Shown: positions 1 through 11,370 of the stretch, piece after piece
How positions within the stretch are numbered: the first letter of the stretch is position 1
Layout: every line of letters begins with the position of its first letter
Assembly: GCA_038496675.1 (NCBI GenBank)
Contig: CM076655.1
Span: 24,543,075-24,607,074, forward strand
DNA length: 64,000 bases
Source of the DNA: Rachycentron canadum
Taxonomy: Eukaryota > Chordata > Actinopteri > Carangiformes > Rachycentridae
Direction: 5' to 3'
Program-made: the position numbers and the translations under genes
The notes under the pieces: model-generated
Databases searched by the model: none
What the model saw: only the letters and a program-made list of their open reading frames with translations
What the model was told of the DNA's origin: nothing

Positions 1-1242
1 GTGGAGCTTGAGTGAAGGACCCTTCTTCTTTTTATTGTTGTTGTTTTATTTTTTATTTTGTAAGCCCACACTAACACTCCAGGAAGTACGGGTTGTAAAG
101 ACCTCGTAGTGTGAGACAACGGTTTACTGTTTAGCTTTTATTATGACTGATGTGATGTCCACGTGGAGCTGCTGCTATCCTCCGCAGTTATGGGAATCGA
201 GAGTTTATGGGTACGGATGCAAGCAAAGGCGTAACTTTGAGAGAAATACCCATAACCGGTTCAAAGTATGACTGAAGAACAAAAAGGAAACATGCACAAA
301 ACAATAGTCAGATGTGACAAGACAGGACAGCCTCAGAAATTGGCTTGGCACTGCTCTGATTAATATGCTGAATTTGTACTGCTCATCATTTTCTCCTTGG
401 CTGCAATTCACATTCTACGATATATAATATAGTATGATATTATATATATATATATATTAATAACGACAGATGTCTGATTTCCTGGTGATTTTTTTTTTCT
501 CCTGCTGACAGAGTTTCCACCAGATTTTAGACCGAATCTCAAATTCTGCCATAAGAAACCGGGTTAAATTACCAAAACCTGACTTACGTTGATTTAACGG
601 AATGGCCTGTGCTATTTCGGAGGCTCCTTCAAATGCATCCGTCTTTTTCCTGGGAAACTAAAGCTCGAGGTGCAACTAGAGCTTTGAAACATCGCGTTTT
701 TCCGTGAAATGAGTTACCTGGTGTCAAGCTGGTGCGCAAAGTGAAGACCTCCGCATGGAGAGCGACACCTTTGTTGAGCGCACCTGCTGAAGAAGGACAC
801 AGGCACGAGGACACTGTCGATTTGTAGCTTGTAAACTTAACAGCAATGTGAATGTTGAATTATGTATGTAGCAGTTAGCATCGACGTAAGTCTAATCTTA
901 AGGTGGTTGATCTGACGGTCAGGTTTATTCTATTTTATGGCTCATTAAAGCACAGTGTTTCATTAATTATTCATTTTATTTTATTTCCGTCAATAAAAAA
1001 TTCATTGAAATCATCGGAAGCCAAGGTGAAGGTTAGCGCGTTTACTATTAACAGCTCTGCTTCAGCTTTTCCTTTTGCCGAAGACCAATTTATTCCCACT
1101 AATGTATTAGGACCAGTTCAGTCGCATCCCACATTTCATGCATTATAACAGCCTGTTGTTGCTGTCGCTCGTTGCCCCACAACGTCAGATTGCCGTGACT
1201 TTACAGAGGAGTGAATCTGGGGGCCGGATCAAAAGTGCTAGC
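1..1242. other. Upstream region of the small-ORF candidate
   Basis: No gene is recognised in the first 1.2 kb. It holds a short (TA)n run near 440-458 and otherwise looks unique. The last 100 bases before the ATG at 1243 contain ACGTCAG and ATTGCCGTGACT and are less AT-rich than the rest, which would suit a TATA-less promoter and 5' UTR. No TATA box or start site can be placed with confidence. Confidence 0.3.
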
Positions 1243-2187
1243 ATGGCGACGCGCCTGGCTGAAAGGGGCGTCGGGTTGAGACGTGATATAAACGTTAGCT
1301 GCCGACCGGAGGTAAGATCGAATCCACATTAGTGAGTATTGAACCGCCATAGAAACAAAAAATGGCTTCTTAAAAAAAATAAAAATAAAAGGACAAATAC
1401 ATCTAATTGACCTGTTATCTGTCCATCAAACACTTTGTTCTTGCGTGGACATTAACTCTCAGCAAGAAAAGAAGAAAAAAAAGTTAATTAAAATCAGTGC
1501 AGCGGGCTTAAGGTGAATGTTAAAGAAAGGGGGAGGAGGGGGATGTNNNNNNNNNNNNNNNNNNNNNNNNNNNNNNNNNNNNNNNNNNNNNNNNNNNNNN
1601 NNNNNNNNNNNNNNNNNNNNNNNNNNNNNNNNNNNNNNNNNNNNNNNNNNNNNNNNNNNNNNNNNNNNNNNNNNNNNNNNNNNNNNNNNNNNNNNNNNNN
1701 NNNNNNNNNNNNNNNNNNNNNNNNNNNNNNNNNNNNNNNNNNNNNNNNNNNNNNNNNNNNNNNNNNNNNNNNNNNNNNNNNNNNNNNNNNNNNNNNNNNN
1801 NNNNNNNNNNNNNNNNNNNNNNNNNNNNNNNNNNNNNNNNNNNNNNNNNNNNNNNNNNNNNNNNNNNNNNNNNNNNNNNNNNNNNNNNNNNNNNNNNNNN
1901 NNNNNNNNNNNNNNNNNNNNNNNNNNNNNNNNNNNAGTGGGTGGGGAGAAGTTGGATGGAGGAGCGGGGGGGGCTCGGATAATGAAAATAGTCCCTGAAC
2001 TTGATTTCCTTAATCACTGCATGTCCCTCTTTCTGTTAATTGAAGATAATTATAGGATTTTAATTTTCTTATGTAGGTTAAAGAGGAGAGTGAGAAGTCA
2101 GAGCAGACGGAACAACTGAGGCAGATGAAGACGACGAGGCCAACGGAGTCTATTAATGACTTACACAGGCCGAACAACGGCATTTGA
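1243..2187 (+). CDS. Putative two-exon small protein gene (59 aa), function unknown
   Basis: The proposed CDS joins 1243-1311 and 2077-2187. Exon 1 starts at an ATG in strong context (A at -3, G at +4, AGCATGGCG), encodes MATRLAERG onward, and ends at a near-consensus donor GAG/GTAAGA exactly on a codon boundary. The acceptor at 2075-2076 follows a T-rich tract (TTTTAATTTTCTTATGTAG). Exon 2 continues in the same phase for 36 codons to a TGA at 2185-2187. It is rich in Glu, Lys and Gln (KEESEKSEQTEQLRQMK), suggesting a short charged helix or coiled coil. No signal peptide or membrane segment is visible. I do not recognise the protein. The 765-bp intron contains a 389-bp gap that could hide another exon, and the ORF could equally be an N-terminal piece, a UTR ORF or part of a non-coding RNA. 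The splice sites and the shared phase are what support it. Confidence 0.42.
1547..1935. other. Assembly gap (389 N)
   Basis: The run of N is bordered on the left by a G/A-rich stretch (AAAGGGGGAGGAGGGGGATG) and on the right by AGTGGGTGGGGAG and further G runs. A G-rich sequence that resists sequencing is a likely cause. Reading frames that cross the N are artefacts. Confidence 0.98.
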
Positions 2188-3149
2188 AACTGTAACAATT
2201 AGCTTTAACTAACATTTCTTTGTATTAGCATGAGTGCGATGCAAAAGGCAAAAAATGTGGAAAAATTTGCCTTACGAGGTAAAGGCCTGTTTTACGTCAG
2301 AGAAGTGGCAACTAGCGTTTTTAATCAATAATCTTATCTTGGTTCTATCGTATTCAATTTTTTTTTTTTACTGAGAGAAAGAAAATGCACCAGTATATCT
2401 AATCTGAAAAATGACTATGTTGCATAAAACAGTATAAAAACACAACCCATAAAGATGAAAGAAGAAAAGAAGAATGAGAAAGGGGATAAATAAAGAATAA
2501 TTTATAAAGGTGTACTTTACCTGAGAGCACGACAAGTACATCATATAGCTCCCTCCATAATGTACAGATACAAATAAAGCAGCCAAGCTCATTCATATAA
2601 CCTGGGGACTTGTTTTCTAATAAATAAGATGAGGCTTGTAAAGCATGTCACACAAGCGGTTTTATTTTATTTTGAAGCCTCAACAGAGCGACACACCGGA
2701 GACTTTGATCCATTTAAAAAGGATGAAAATGTGAATCTTAGAAAAATAAATCTGACATTGTGGTTTACAATGTGGTGTTTTTTGCGAATGTTTAGTTTTC
2801 ATTTCAACCTTGTATATGACCAGACCAGTTAAATTAAAAACTATTATTGACTTTCCACATTTGTACATATCGAATTAAAACATTATACATAAGATAATAA
2901 TATACATTGTTATGGGCGCCATATATCACTCTAAATAATAATAGAGGGGCATAAATTTATTTCTGTGTATATAGCTTAATGTGTAAATTTAATTTAAAAT
3001 GAAAGAACAGCCAAATTAATTAATCACAATAAATAACGCATCAGTCTCATTTCAAAAAGCAACTATTTTGTTTAATTAGGTAAAATGAAGTGAGATAGTA
3101 TAAATCATAAATTAAACCATAAACCATAAAGGTACAGAGATGTAAGATT
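2188..3149. other. AT-rich non-coding stretch
   Basis: This stretch is strongly AT-rich, with no coding signal and no repeat I recognise. If the small gene is real, the first part would be its 3' UTR and flank; no clear AATAAA with a GT-rich element follows the stop closely. Confidence 0.5.
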
Positions 3150-3790
3150 TTCACCTTTTAGTTTCGTGTGCATCTTGAACCGGGATTTAGAAATGGACAC
3201 GCGTGGCAGAGAGAGAACATAAGACTTTTTGCTTTTAAAAATGTATAGTTTGTCAACGCTGGCTGAAAACTAAACTGGATGTCTTCCCAGATAAAGGTAG
3301 CACCTCCAGCCCCGCCCCCCTCTCGCTGGCGTCTGGGTCTGCTACTTGTTAGGGGTTTAAATGTTAACTGCACCTCTGGGAGAATGAATCCTGAGCACCG
3401 GGATCACTTATACGTGAAGAAGAGTCAGCAGAAATTAAGCTTTAAATGTCTGTCTCTTTGCTCTTGTTTTTGTAGACAACCCAACCTTTCTGTGGACAGT
3501 CGCCTTGATCTTCATCTGACTTTGGTGGATTTATTATTTTCAAAGCAAGATAACTTTCCTTGCCTTCTTTGTACTGTAGTATGTACTGGCCCGTATACAT
3601 CGGCATCCAGGTCGACTCCGGCTGTTATCCTCCAGTGTTGAGTGACAACAGGAGGATTTTCTGTGTGTGATGCGTTCTGGTCCAGATGTGGACCTGTATA
3701 TGGGCCAGACTCGGGCCATGGAATCAGGGCGTATATACGGGGCCAGAAGAAACACAAGCATGTGTGGGTTCATCTTGCTAATAACTTGAG
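3150..3790 (+). repeat. GGGCCA-rich repeat, copy 1
   Basis: This matches 4866-5235 in the same orientation at several blocks: CACCTTTTAGTTTCGTGTGCATCTTGAA near 3150, GGCGTCTGGGTCTGCTA at about 3328, then TGAGCACCGGGATCA. Its 3' half has spaced GGGCCA / TGGCCC motifs ending GGGCCAGAAGAAACACAAG. About 110 bp at 3180-3320 are absent from copy 2. ORFs here read the repeat and are not genes. The class of element is unknown to me. Confidence 0.65.
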
Positions 3791-4865
3791 GGTACAAATA
3801 GTAATTAGTGATCTGCATGACATCGTATTACCCTGGATGTATCCTCTACAGATGTTTAAGGGAGACAACATTTTGTTTTATAATGTGTGCGCACAGGTGT
3901 CGACTTCCACCCCAGTCTGTGAGCTTTTCAAGGCCCCTGACCGAACTAATGGCGCAAAGCACAACAGTTGGCAGAAGCTAAATGCTTGAAATGGCTTCCT
4001 GATATGTGTAATATCAGAGCAGTTTGGGACAAAGTGGATGTGTGAAAGAGGTAAAAAGAAAAGCTGGAGCTTTCATATGTCTGTGAACAGGCTGTGAGCA
4101 GAAGCTAATGCTTTGTGTCGCCTCACCATTACCTCAGAAATATGAAGAAAACACGGGTATTTGTCTTGGAAATGGACGCCGGTGTTTGCCCGAGCACAAT
4201 CACAGCCCTTTTTTTTGTGTGTGTGTGTTGGATAAAACGATGTGAGCTCGGTCAAATGGAGCGATTATGAAAAACTGACCACCTTTTTTTTTCTTTCCGT
4301 AGGGAAGACAACGTGTCAGAAAACGGACCCCACATCCAGTAATTTGAGTTTATTTATGTGACGCGTGTGTCGGCGAGGAGGAAGCAGAGCGGCGCCACAA
4401 AGAGCTGATTGATCTTTCAGAGGCAATCACGACGAGCAGCGAGCGAGAAAATAGACCCGCGCCGTCTTGACCGTCTCATCTGTGAGCGGGATTACCTGGC
4501 ACCCGCCGACCCTCACCTGTCAGGGAGCGCGACCGGCGTCTGGAGGCAAAAAAGCACAACGTCATAGGTCAGGTCGGTACTTTCTCAACCAAATGGGTCT
4601 TGAGACTCATTTGGACATGATTTATTTTCTAACGGAGACAAAGTGGAGTAAATATCAGCTGCACAGGTCACATTTATCAGTGGTGTTTCACCCCTCACTG
4701 CAAAAACATCATATTGTCATATTTTGTGGATCCATTTTTAAAACCTTTTGAAAACAGCATGTTGTATGATGTCTTTGAGTTCAGAAATGCTGATGACACA
4801 CTGTGTTTTTTGTTAATTAATAAAAATTAATAGAGGTGGTACTGAACCAAATGCATAGAGGCTCA
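3791..4865. other. Non-coding stretch between the GGGCCA repeats
   Basis: No gene is recognised. It holds an acceptor-like tract at about 4285-4304 (polypyrimidine then CCGTAG) and a GC-richer block at 4360-4580 free of repeat signature (AAAGAGCTGATTGATC). Either could be an unannotated exon or regulatory element, but there is no supporting reading frame. Confidence 0.3.
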
Positions 4866-5235
4866 AACACCTTTTAGTTCTGTGTTCATCTTGAAACCAC
4901 AAGACATTCAACTGGGCGTCTGGGCTGCTATTTGTTAGAGGTTTCAATGTAAACTGCACCTCATTGATGCTGAGCACCTGGATCAGTTATACATGAAGAA
5001 AAGTCAGCAGAAATGAAGCCTCAAGTCTAGCCTAGTATACACCCTGGATCCACGGGCCGAGTGCGGCCCATTTACCTCCAGTGTTGATTTTCTGTGTGTG
5101 TGCCAGAATTGGTCAGGATGTGGAAGGAGCATCTGACAGTCATACTGTATACGGGCCACACATGGGCCATCTATGTCTGGTGGATACTGGGCCAGAAGAA
5201 ACACGAGCGTGTGGCCCAAGGGAGGGCCAACTGAG
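4866..5235 (+). repeat. GGGCCA-rich repeat, copy 2
   Basis: This is a direct copy of the repeat at 3150-3790, about 1.7 kb downstream. Shared blocks include CACCTTTTAGTTCTGTGTTCATCTTGAA, GCGTCTGGGCTGCTATTTGTTAGAGG and GGGCCAGAAGAAACACGAGCG. It ends in a run of TGGCCCA / GGGCCA motifs. A third copy lies in the opposite orientation at 61345-61525. Confidence 0.65.
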
Positions 5236-5307
5236 ACAAGTCTTCACTGTTGCCACATGTTGGTTTTACATTGTGAGACATTAGTGGAAATATAGAAATA
5301 AGTAGTT

Positions 5308-5378
5308 AGGCGCCAGCTTGGACAGAGCCAGGGTCACCGTTTTCAGTGTTAATGCTAAGCTAAGCTAATGACATGCTG
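5308..5378 (+). repeat. Fragment of the GCTAAGCTAAGCTAA fish repeat
   Basis: The sequence GGCGCCAGCTTGGACAGAGC followed by TGCTAAGCTAAGCTAA matches a repeat I know as common in teleost intergenic DNA and 3' UTRs. Only about 70 bp remain. Confidence 0.55.
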
Positions 5379-6784
5379 AGTCATATCAGTGATCCCATTC
5401 TGTGAATGAAAGCAAATACATGTCACAACTAAACATGCTGAAGTGCAACCTGTGCGTGTTGGACCCGAATCTTTTCATCTGTGATGTATATAAAAGATAT
5501 TTGCCTTGAAATTTCTCACAACCGCACGTGATGTGTTCAGGTTTCAAATATATTAAATCTATAATTATATCAATTTGACAAAAGCAGCGAATCTTTCTAT
5601 CTCTATTGAGAGTCAAAATAGTTTGACATGTATTTCTTGATAATTGATTTGATTCGTTATAAAAATTGCTGCACTAATTGTTTCAGCGCAACTGTCGTGT
5701 CACTTTTGATCAAAGTATTAAATATGTTTGTTCTTGTTTTAGCCTTTTAATCTCCTCACTCTTTCTGCCTCAGTGTTTAAATTTGTGTTTCAACGCGAGG
5801 CGCTGCCGGCAGAGGAGAATTCAGCCGCCGTGTTTTGCAGCCGTTGTGGTAGGAAGCGCTGCTCATTTCACTTTTTCTCTTGATGCAAAGTCAATATCGT
5901 GTCCATCCCAGCAGGCCCGGCATGGCAAACGCCACAAAAAAAGAGTCCTAATCTCCAAACTGCAGCACAGAGCGCTGCTGCTGCTACTGCCAGGAGACTC
6001 TTTCTTTACTCGTTCTTTCCTTTTGTCTTCTCCTTCTTCTCCTTTTTATTTTCCTCATCACCAGATCCAAGATGTCAGCCCAGAGTGGAGTGGTGCAAAG
6101 CCTCAGAAGCTGCTGCCGCTGCCGCCGCCAGGCCCGGAGAGAGCTGCAGCAGCCTCGATTTTTTTTTTTTTCCTTCCTTACATTTTATCTCTTGCTCTTT
6201 AATTGACTCGCAGTGTGACGAAGAAACTGTGAGCGGCGAGGGAGAGCGAGGGATGGAGCGGGGAGGAAAGTGATGTTCCTAGATGTGGAAGACAGTTGTG
6301 GGAGGGCTGTGATGAAAAAATAATGATGCTAGTTACATTCTATTACACAAAATATGGAAGATGGCAATGAAGTCCCCCTGCAACATTTCCTCCTTAATAT
6401 CACCATCATTGAGTGCTGCTGCTGCCGCTAGGAATTGTGGGAGATCGCACAGTGAGCAGCTACTGCTCTCTCCCTCACATACATGCACACACACACACAC
6501 ACACACACACCCATTGCCGTCTCTGTGTTAATTTATGCTGCTTTTAATGTATTTTTTATACTATATTTCACCTCATCATGGATTTTATTTCTTGGTTCTC
6601 GGGCTTTCGAGCTCGTTAACACTGTGTTAATGTGGTCTTTCGTGGCCGCTGTATTATTATTGCTGTTATTATATGACCATATACACAGGGATATCAACAC
6701 ACAAATGCACACACATAGTAGTTTCATTCACTCACTTTGGTTTGCGGCGAAATGTATCAAGTTCCTGCGTCAGTTGCCTTGAAA
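5379..6784. other. Non-coding stretch with GC-richer block and (CA)n
   Basis: No gene is recognised. The block 5790-6280 is GC-richer with pyrimidine runs, and an ATG at 6072 opens about 45 codons that run into poly-Phe encoded by a T tract; I do not accept it as coding. A (CA)n microsatellite lies at 6486-6511. Confidence 0.4.
6486..6511. repeat. (CA)n microsatellite
   Basis: Uninterrupted CA dinucleotides, about 13 units. Confidence 0.95.
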
Positions 6785-7300
6785 TTACCTTTAAATATTC
6801 ATGATCTCCAGAGGATGAATACACGAGTCCACGAGCTCCTGACCTATTCGTCTTGTGCCACCTTTACCCCATAACTCCCTCTTAAACGCAAGAGATTCCA
6901 TCATAATATGGAACTCACTGATATTCCTGCTCCTTAGAGGTTGAACCCTTCAGGACAACCTTGATGATGAGCTGTCGGTTTGTATGATTTTGGTTGCTTC
7001 AACAAAATATTTACCAAAAGTCAATTTACAGGCTTTTTGTAACCATTTTCAATCATAACAACATGTGAACAACTCATATTCCTGCTCCTCAGAGGATGAA
7101 TGTTTCGTGCCTTTGTGATCCAAACAGACCCCTTCCTTAAATCCGAACCCAGTTCAAATGAACTCCTATTTCCCGTCCGATCCCTTTTAACCTTTAGCGT
7201 CTTAGCGTGTTGTTAAAGAGCTTGTTAAGATTTAAAACATCTGATTTGCTCGAGCCAAGTGTCAAATCTGTTGATATTCCTGCTGAGATGTGAATGATCA
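6785..7300 (+). repeat. Four-fold ATATTCCTGCTCC(T/C)...AGAGGATGAA repeat
   Basis: Related motifs recur near 6796, 6918, 7074 and 7270: ATATTCATGATCTCCAGAGG, ATATTCCTGCTCCTTAGAGG, ATATTCCTGCTCCTCAGAGG and ATATTCCTGCTGAGATGTG. Spacings are about 120, 155 and 195 bp. The AGAGGATGAA core resembles a dispersed teleost repeat I have seen in many fish loci. It is non-coding. Confidence 0.6.
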
Positions 7301-7831
7301 TAATGATATTAGGTTCAGCAGCGACACACGAGCGTCATTAAAACTCAATATCATAACTTACCCCTGAGTACATTTGACTTTCTATAAAACATCTGATGTT
7401 ATTACTGTGACAGACAAAATAGGGTTGTTTTCTGCTGTGAGAAGAGGGAAAATGTGCAGCAGCGCAAAGTGCAACGTGTGACGCTGGATAATAACTCAGA
7501 TTTCTTCTTAAACATATTTATCACAGCTTAACTATCGTTTAACTTGGTCTGTTCAGCTCAAGAGGAGCATCTGTGAGGGAAGAAGCCTTAATGCACTATA
7601 CAAACACGCATGCATGAAAAATTCAACGACAATAGCTTGTGCAGAGGTGCAGGAGGAGCACATTTCCTTTCAAAATAGTGAAAGTCTTATCTCAGACAAA
7701 GGAAAGTCATAGTCCATCACTCTTAATATCAAAGCAGCGGGATCGCAGCACCAAACTCAATTTAAAATCTGCACTAAATAAAGCAACGAGAGCTCCTCGC
7801 TGAGTCTGACACAGTTTCATCAGGTTCAGAT

Positions 7832-7880
7832 TAAATGAAGCTTTATTGATCCCCGCAGGGAGACGGTGTCACTGCAGCAG
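7832..7880 (-). repeat. LINE-type 3' tail fragment
   Basis: Read on the minus strand this gives CTCCCTGCGGGGATCAATAAAGC, the typical end of CR1/Rex1/L2-like fish LINEs and the SINEs that share their tails. Only the tail remains. Confidence 0.55.
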
Positions 7881-8074
7881 GAAAATAATTTTTAAAAAAA
7901 GCTGAAATTGAATATAATTAGAAACATAGCAAATGAGTGGAGAATTGCAAGAGAATACAAGCAAAGACCTCACTGTGTCCGAGACAAAGGAAGAAGAAAT
8001 GAATATGAATGGAAAAGCACAAAAACAACACAGCAATAAAAAAAAAAACTCCCAGTGCTCATTTCAGCAGCAGG

Positions 8075-8215
8075 ACAAGGTAACTTTATTTGTACAACAC
8101 ATTTCATACACAAGATAATTCGAACTGCTTGACAGAAGATATTGACACTAAAATGACGACAAGTCTGAAAAAAAAAAAGAGGAAAGTCTAATAAAAACTG
8201 AGGTAAAAAGATGAA
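8075..8215 (+). repeat. CTTTATTTGTA...GCTT fish repeat, copy 1
   Basis: It reads CTTTATTTGTACAACACATT, a cACACAAG block, then GAACTGCTTGACAG, then an A-rich part. This matches the widespread fish repeat whose usual form is TTTATTTGTATAGCACCTTTC...AAAGTGCTTTACA. Related copies are at 9448, 13672 and 63795. Confidence 0.6.
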
Positions 8216-8794
8216 AGAATAAAAACTACGGTGCTGGACGTTCACACCATTTTACATTATTTCCTAAGATTCTGAAAAGTTAGGATTTTTTTTTTTTACA
8301 TTAGCAATAAAAATGTGTAATTTGTGGAAATGCACCTTAATCAAATGTGAGCGGTTGCATATGAGAAAGCCACACATGAAAGTGGTATGTTTTTCGTTTC
8401 CAATACAACACAAGTACATATTTTTTTTCTCTCCCAGGGTTGCAACTTCATTATATCGTGCATGAACCAATACACTTCAAATTTTCTACATGAGAGATTT
8501 TCTTTGCTGTTTATGCTTTAACTGTCTCTCAGTGTATTAGACCTTTGAGGGCAATGTCGCAAATCAATGACCAGGACCGCTTTATGACTGTATTGGATTT
8601 TTTTTTTTTTTGCATTCATATGAAGGAACACCCATGACAAAGGGGCAGTTTCATAACAGACCGTCAAAGAATGATAACGAAAAAAAAAAAAAAAAAACGA
8701 AGCAGACCGAGATTTTTATTCTTTGGTTCAGCTCAGGCTGGAACGGCACTGGCTCCTACACTCCCCACGATGATGCGCCTATGTCCTTCCTGCT

Positions 8795-9120
8795 TCTGAT
8801 TGGTTAGTAGAAGGTGGAGCTGAGAAGGAGCGAGGGGTAGATCTGACCTGCTCTGTACTTCATGGTTTTCCTCTAAAGGGGACCGTCATTTAAAAAAACA
8901 TCATGTTGTATTGCAAGACTCAAAACTAGAGACTGAGACCATGAGCTCATTAGGAAAATGTCTACTGAGGTCATAAATCTAGAAGTTGACCCATTTCCCC
9001 ATAGACTTCAATACAATCTGACTTCTTTTTACAACCAGTGGCGTCGTCCCCTGATGGTCATTAGATAGAAGGAAAGTTTAAGGCTCTTCAGCACATTTAT
9101 TTACAGTCTATGGTTACAAT
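8795..9120 (+). repeat. Family A repeat, copy 1
   Basis: It contains the family signatures in order: GGTGGAGCTGAGAAGGAG, GATCTGACCTGCTCTGTACT, ACTAGAGACTGAGACCATGA, CCCATAGACTTCAATACAATC, CTGACTTCTTTTTACAACC, CCCCTGATGGTCATTAGATAG and AAGGCTCTTCAGCA. Nine copies occur in the window in both orientations. The full unit is about 450 bp with no ORF; the class is not known to me. Confidence 0.85.
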
Positions 9121-9447
9121 ATTAACAGGGTATAGTTTAAAAACGTCCTCTCACGGACGAGAGTGGTTTTGCCTCATGAATTTCCTGTCTAGTTATTTTA
9201 CCCATCAACAGTATGTGAATTAAAATTACAAAGAGTAATTTTTATGCATATTGCCCACTCCGAGCCTCGCATCAGGCTTTATGTTGCCACACACTGAAAT
9301 CTAAAAATAAATACTAAATTTACATGGCTGGCAACGGGCTGGATTCTTCTTATTGTCAACAAATCCCGCGGAACGAGCAAGAGCAACATCCATAAGCCCA
9401 TAGTTTCCTCCTGAAGACGTCTTCAAAAATACCTCACAAACGCAGTG

Positions 9448-9575
9448 CGGTGACACAAGGCAAGTGTATTTGTGTAGCAAAACGATCATACACAGAGGTC
9501 ATCCGACATGCTTAACAGGAAGCATACGAACGGAGATAAAAGCATAATAAGAAAAGAGTATAAAAACACAGATAT
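9448..9575 (+). repeat. CTTTATTTGTA...GCTT fish repeat, copy 2
   Basis: The order GGCAAGTGTATTTGTGTAGC, CATACACAGAGGTCATCC, ATGCTTAACAG, then A-rich ATAAAAGCATAATAAG follows copy 1 and the general fish family, with more decay. Confidence 0.5.
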
Positions 9576-10935
9576 AGCAGCACAGTGTGCAGAAACAGCT
9601 GGTCACTGTAGTTTTTAGTCAAATGTTCCTCAAACAGGAGGAAATCGCATTTGGATGAGCATTTTTCGGGGGGGGACTATTTTCACCGGCGGATTAATTC
9701 AGATTTGGTGCTCTAGTGATTATTTTGGGGCAAATCCATTTGTGAAACTCCATCAAAATAAACCACAGTGCATGTGTGTTTGTGTTGATGAAGGAACATG
9801 TCACCCAGGGCAACAGTGTGACTCACTGATGTGTTTTTAATAGGCTTTGCAGACAGTGGCAGAGGCAGGAGACACATCCAGTATCAATTGATCATTGGTT
9901 CAGGTCTTTTCACATGATTTGTTGATTGTAAGAAAAATATTGAATGTCTCCAGCTTCATCCTTCAATGATGCTTTATCAGAAACATAAAATGAAACATCT
10001 GCAGATTCAGTTTTACTGGATGGAAAGCGTGTAGGCATGTAACGCACACCCCCTCACTCCATCCTCTCCTCCAGCAGCTCGTCTTTGAAATGCTGAAGAT
10101 GGCAGCTGTTCAGACCAAAAAATGTTGCCGGTGGCTTTCTCTCCATCTCCGAATCTATTCTCTCTTTCCCCTTTGTGTTTTTTTTTTTTCTTTTTCTCTA
10201 TCTCTCCTTGACTCAATTTTTTCTCCATCTTCACTCTCTCTGAAGGCCCACCCTGTAGTTTTGCTGAATAAGCAGATCATGAATCGGGGCGGCGTTGAAG
10301 AGGCGGCCGCTTCTTCGGCGCGCTTTATCAAAGTCAATCCGGTGTATTAAACACAGCGCTGAGGCCACGAGGAGGACAGAAAAGAATTAAAAAAAAAAAA
10401 AAAAAAAGCATCCAGGGATCTCTCCTCCGCCTCCTCCACACTGTAATAAGGACACGGCTTTGCCGGTTGGTTGTCAGGGGTTACCAGGGAGCCGGCAGCT
10501 TCTTGTCCTGTGTGGGGAACAGAGAGACGACCAGGCCTCACGCTGCGGGTCCGATATCAGGGGCATTTGTAGTCAAAAGGGTCAAACAGCAGGGTGAATC
10601 TCATTCTGTCCTGATCCTGTCACTTTCAGGCCTCTGACCAGACGCTGAGCCCGTAGGCAAAGCTGCTTCCCTGCTCTTCGACCCACCGCTGTCCTCTTGA
10701 GCACTGGGAAGTGAGTGGAGGGGGTGGGTGGGGGGGGGCTTGAGATGGCTGAAAAATGTTTCAACACAAAGGGTTTTATGAGGCCCAGATGTCAGTGCGC
10801 CTCATGGAGGAGCTGGAAAATGTTGCTGCACACGTTTGCTGCGATGCGTCGCTTAAAATGAAGGACACGAGTTGGAAAATAAAAACAAACGGCTGAACCC
10901 TATTAAGTCCTATAATGCTTCCAAAGATCATTTCA
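9576..10935. other. Non-coding stretch, possible conserved element at 10240-10370
   Basis: No gene is recognised. Segment 10240-10370 (around AATAAGCAGATCATGAATCG and CTTTATCAAAGTCAATCC) lacks repeat character and looks like a conserved non-coding element, which is inference. Poly(A) near 10390 and a G run at 10730-10737 are also present. Confidence 0.3.
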
Positions 10936-11370
10936 ATTTTCTCCTTTAACTCTAGAGTCACGTCTCCACATCGGACACTCCTATTGGCTCCAGTGGGTGA
11001 TGTCACAGCCAATCAGAGTGTCTCCTTCAGAGGCCTAGCTGTCAGCTGCTTGTAGCCAAAGTCAATGGGATCAATCCTGTATTTTTCTGATCTCAGAGTG
11101 AGGAGAAGTGTCTCTGAGTTTATTGTAGTGACAGAATAAAGACAGAGAGACATGGACAATAAGATATTTAGAGCATTAGAGGCTTTGGAGCTGATTTTTC
11201 ATCATTACTGCTCCAAAGAATGAGCAGAACTCAGATCAGATAAAGAGAGAAACTTCAAATCAGCTCTAGAACAACACAAACACATGTGTGGAACTTTCTG
11301 TGTTGAAGTTTCCTTTGGTTATTCTGGTTTACAGTGTTTTTATCTGGAAAATAAGGAGAAATTCAACACC
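10936..11370 (+). repeat. Family G repeat, copy 1
   Basis: It runs from CTCTAGAGTCACGTCTCCAC through CACTCCTATTGGCTCCAGTG, CAGCCAATCAGAGTGTCTCC and TTGTAGCCAAAGTCAATGGG to GAACTTTCTGTGTTGAAG. An inverted near-full copy lies at 49155-49600 and a short one at 50671-50817. No ORF is carried. Two CCAAT-like ATTGGC/GCCAAT motifs lie close together inside it. Confidence 0.85.

Noticed and set aside
629..814. Minus-strand 61-codon ORF with an internal CAG/GTAACT
   Set aside because: No acceptor, partner exon or recognised motif; no evidence of a divergent gene.
1513..2119. Long open frames spanning the first N run
   Set aside because: Most of their length is N; only flanking residues are real.
5678..6273. 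Overlapping + strand ORFs of 124-174 codons
   Set aside because: They read pyrimidine and T tracts (poly-Phe, poly-Ser), overlap in two frames and show no domain.
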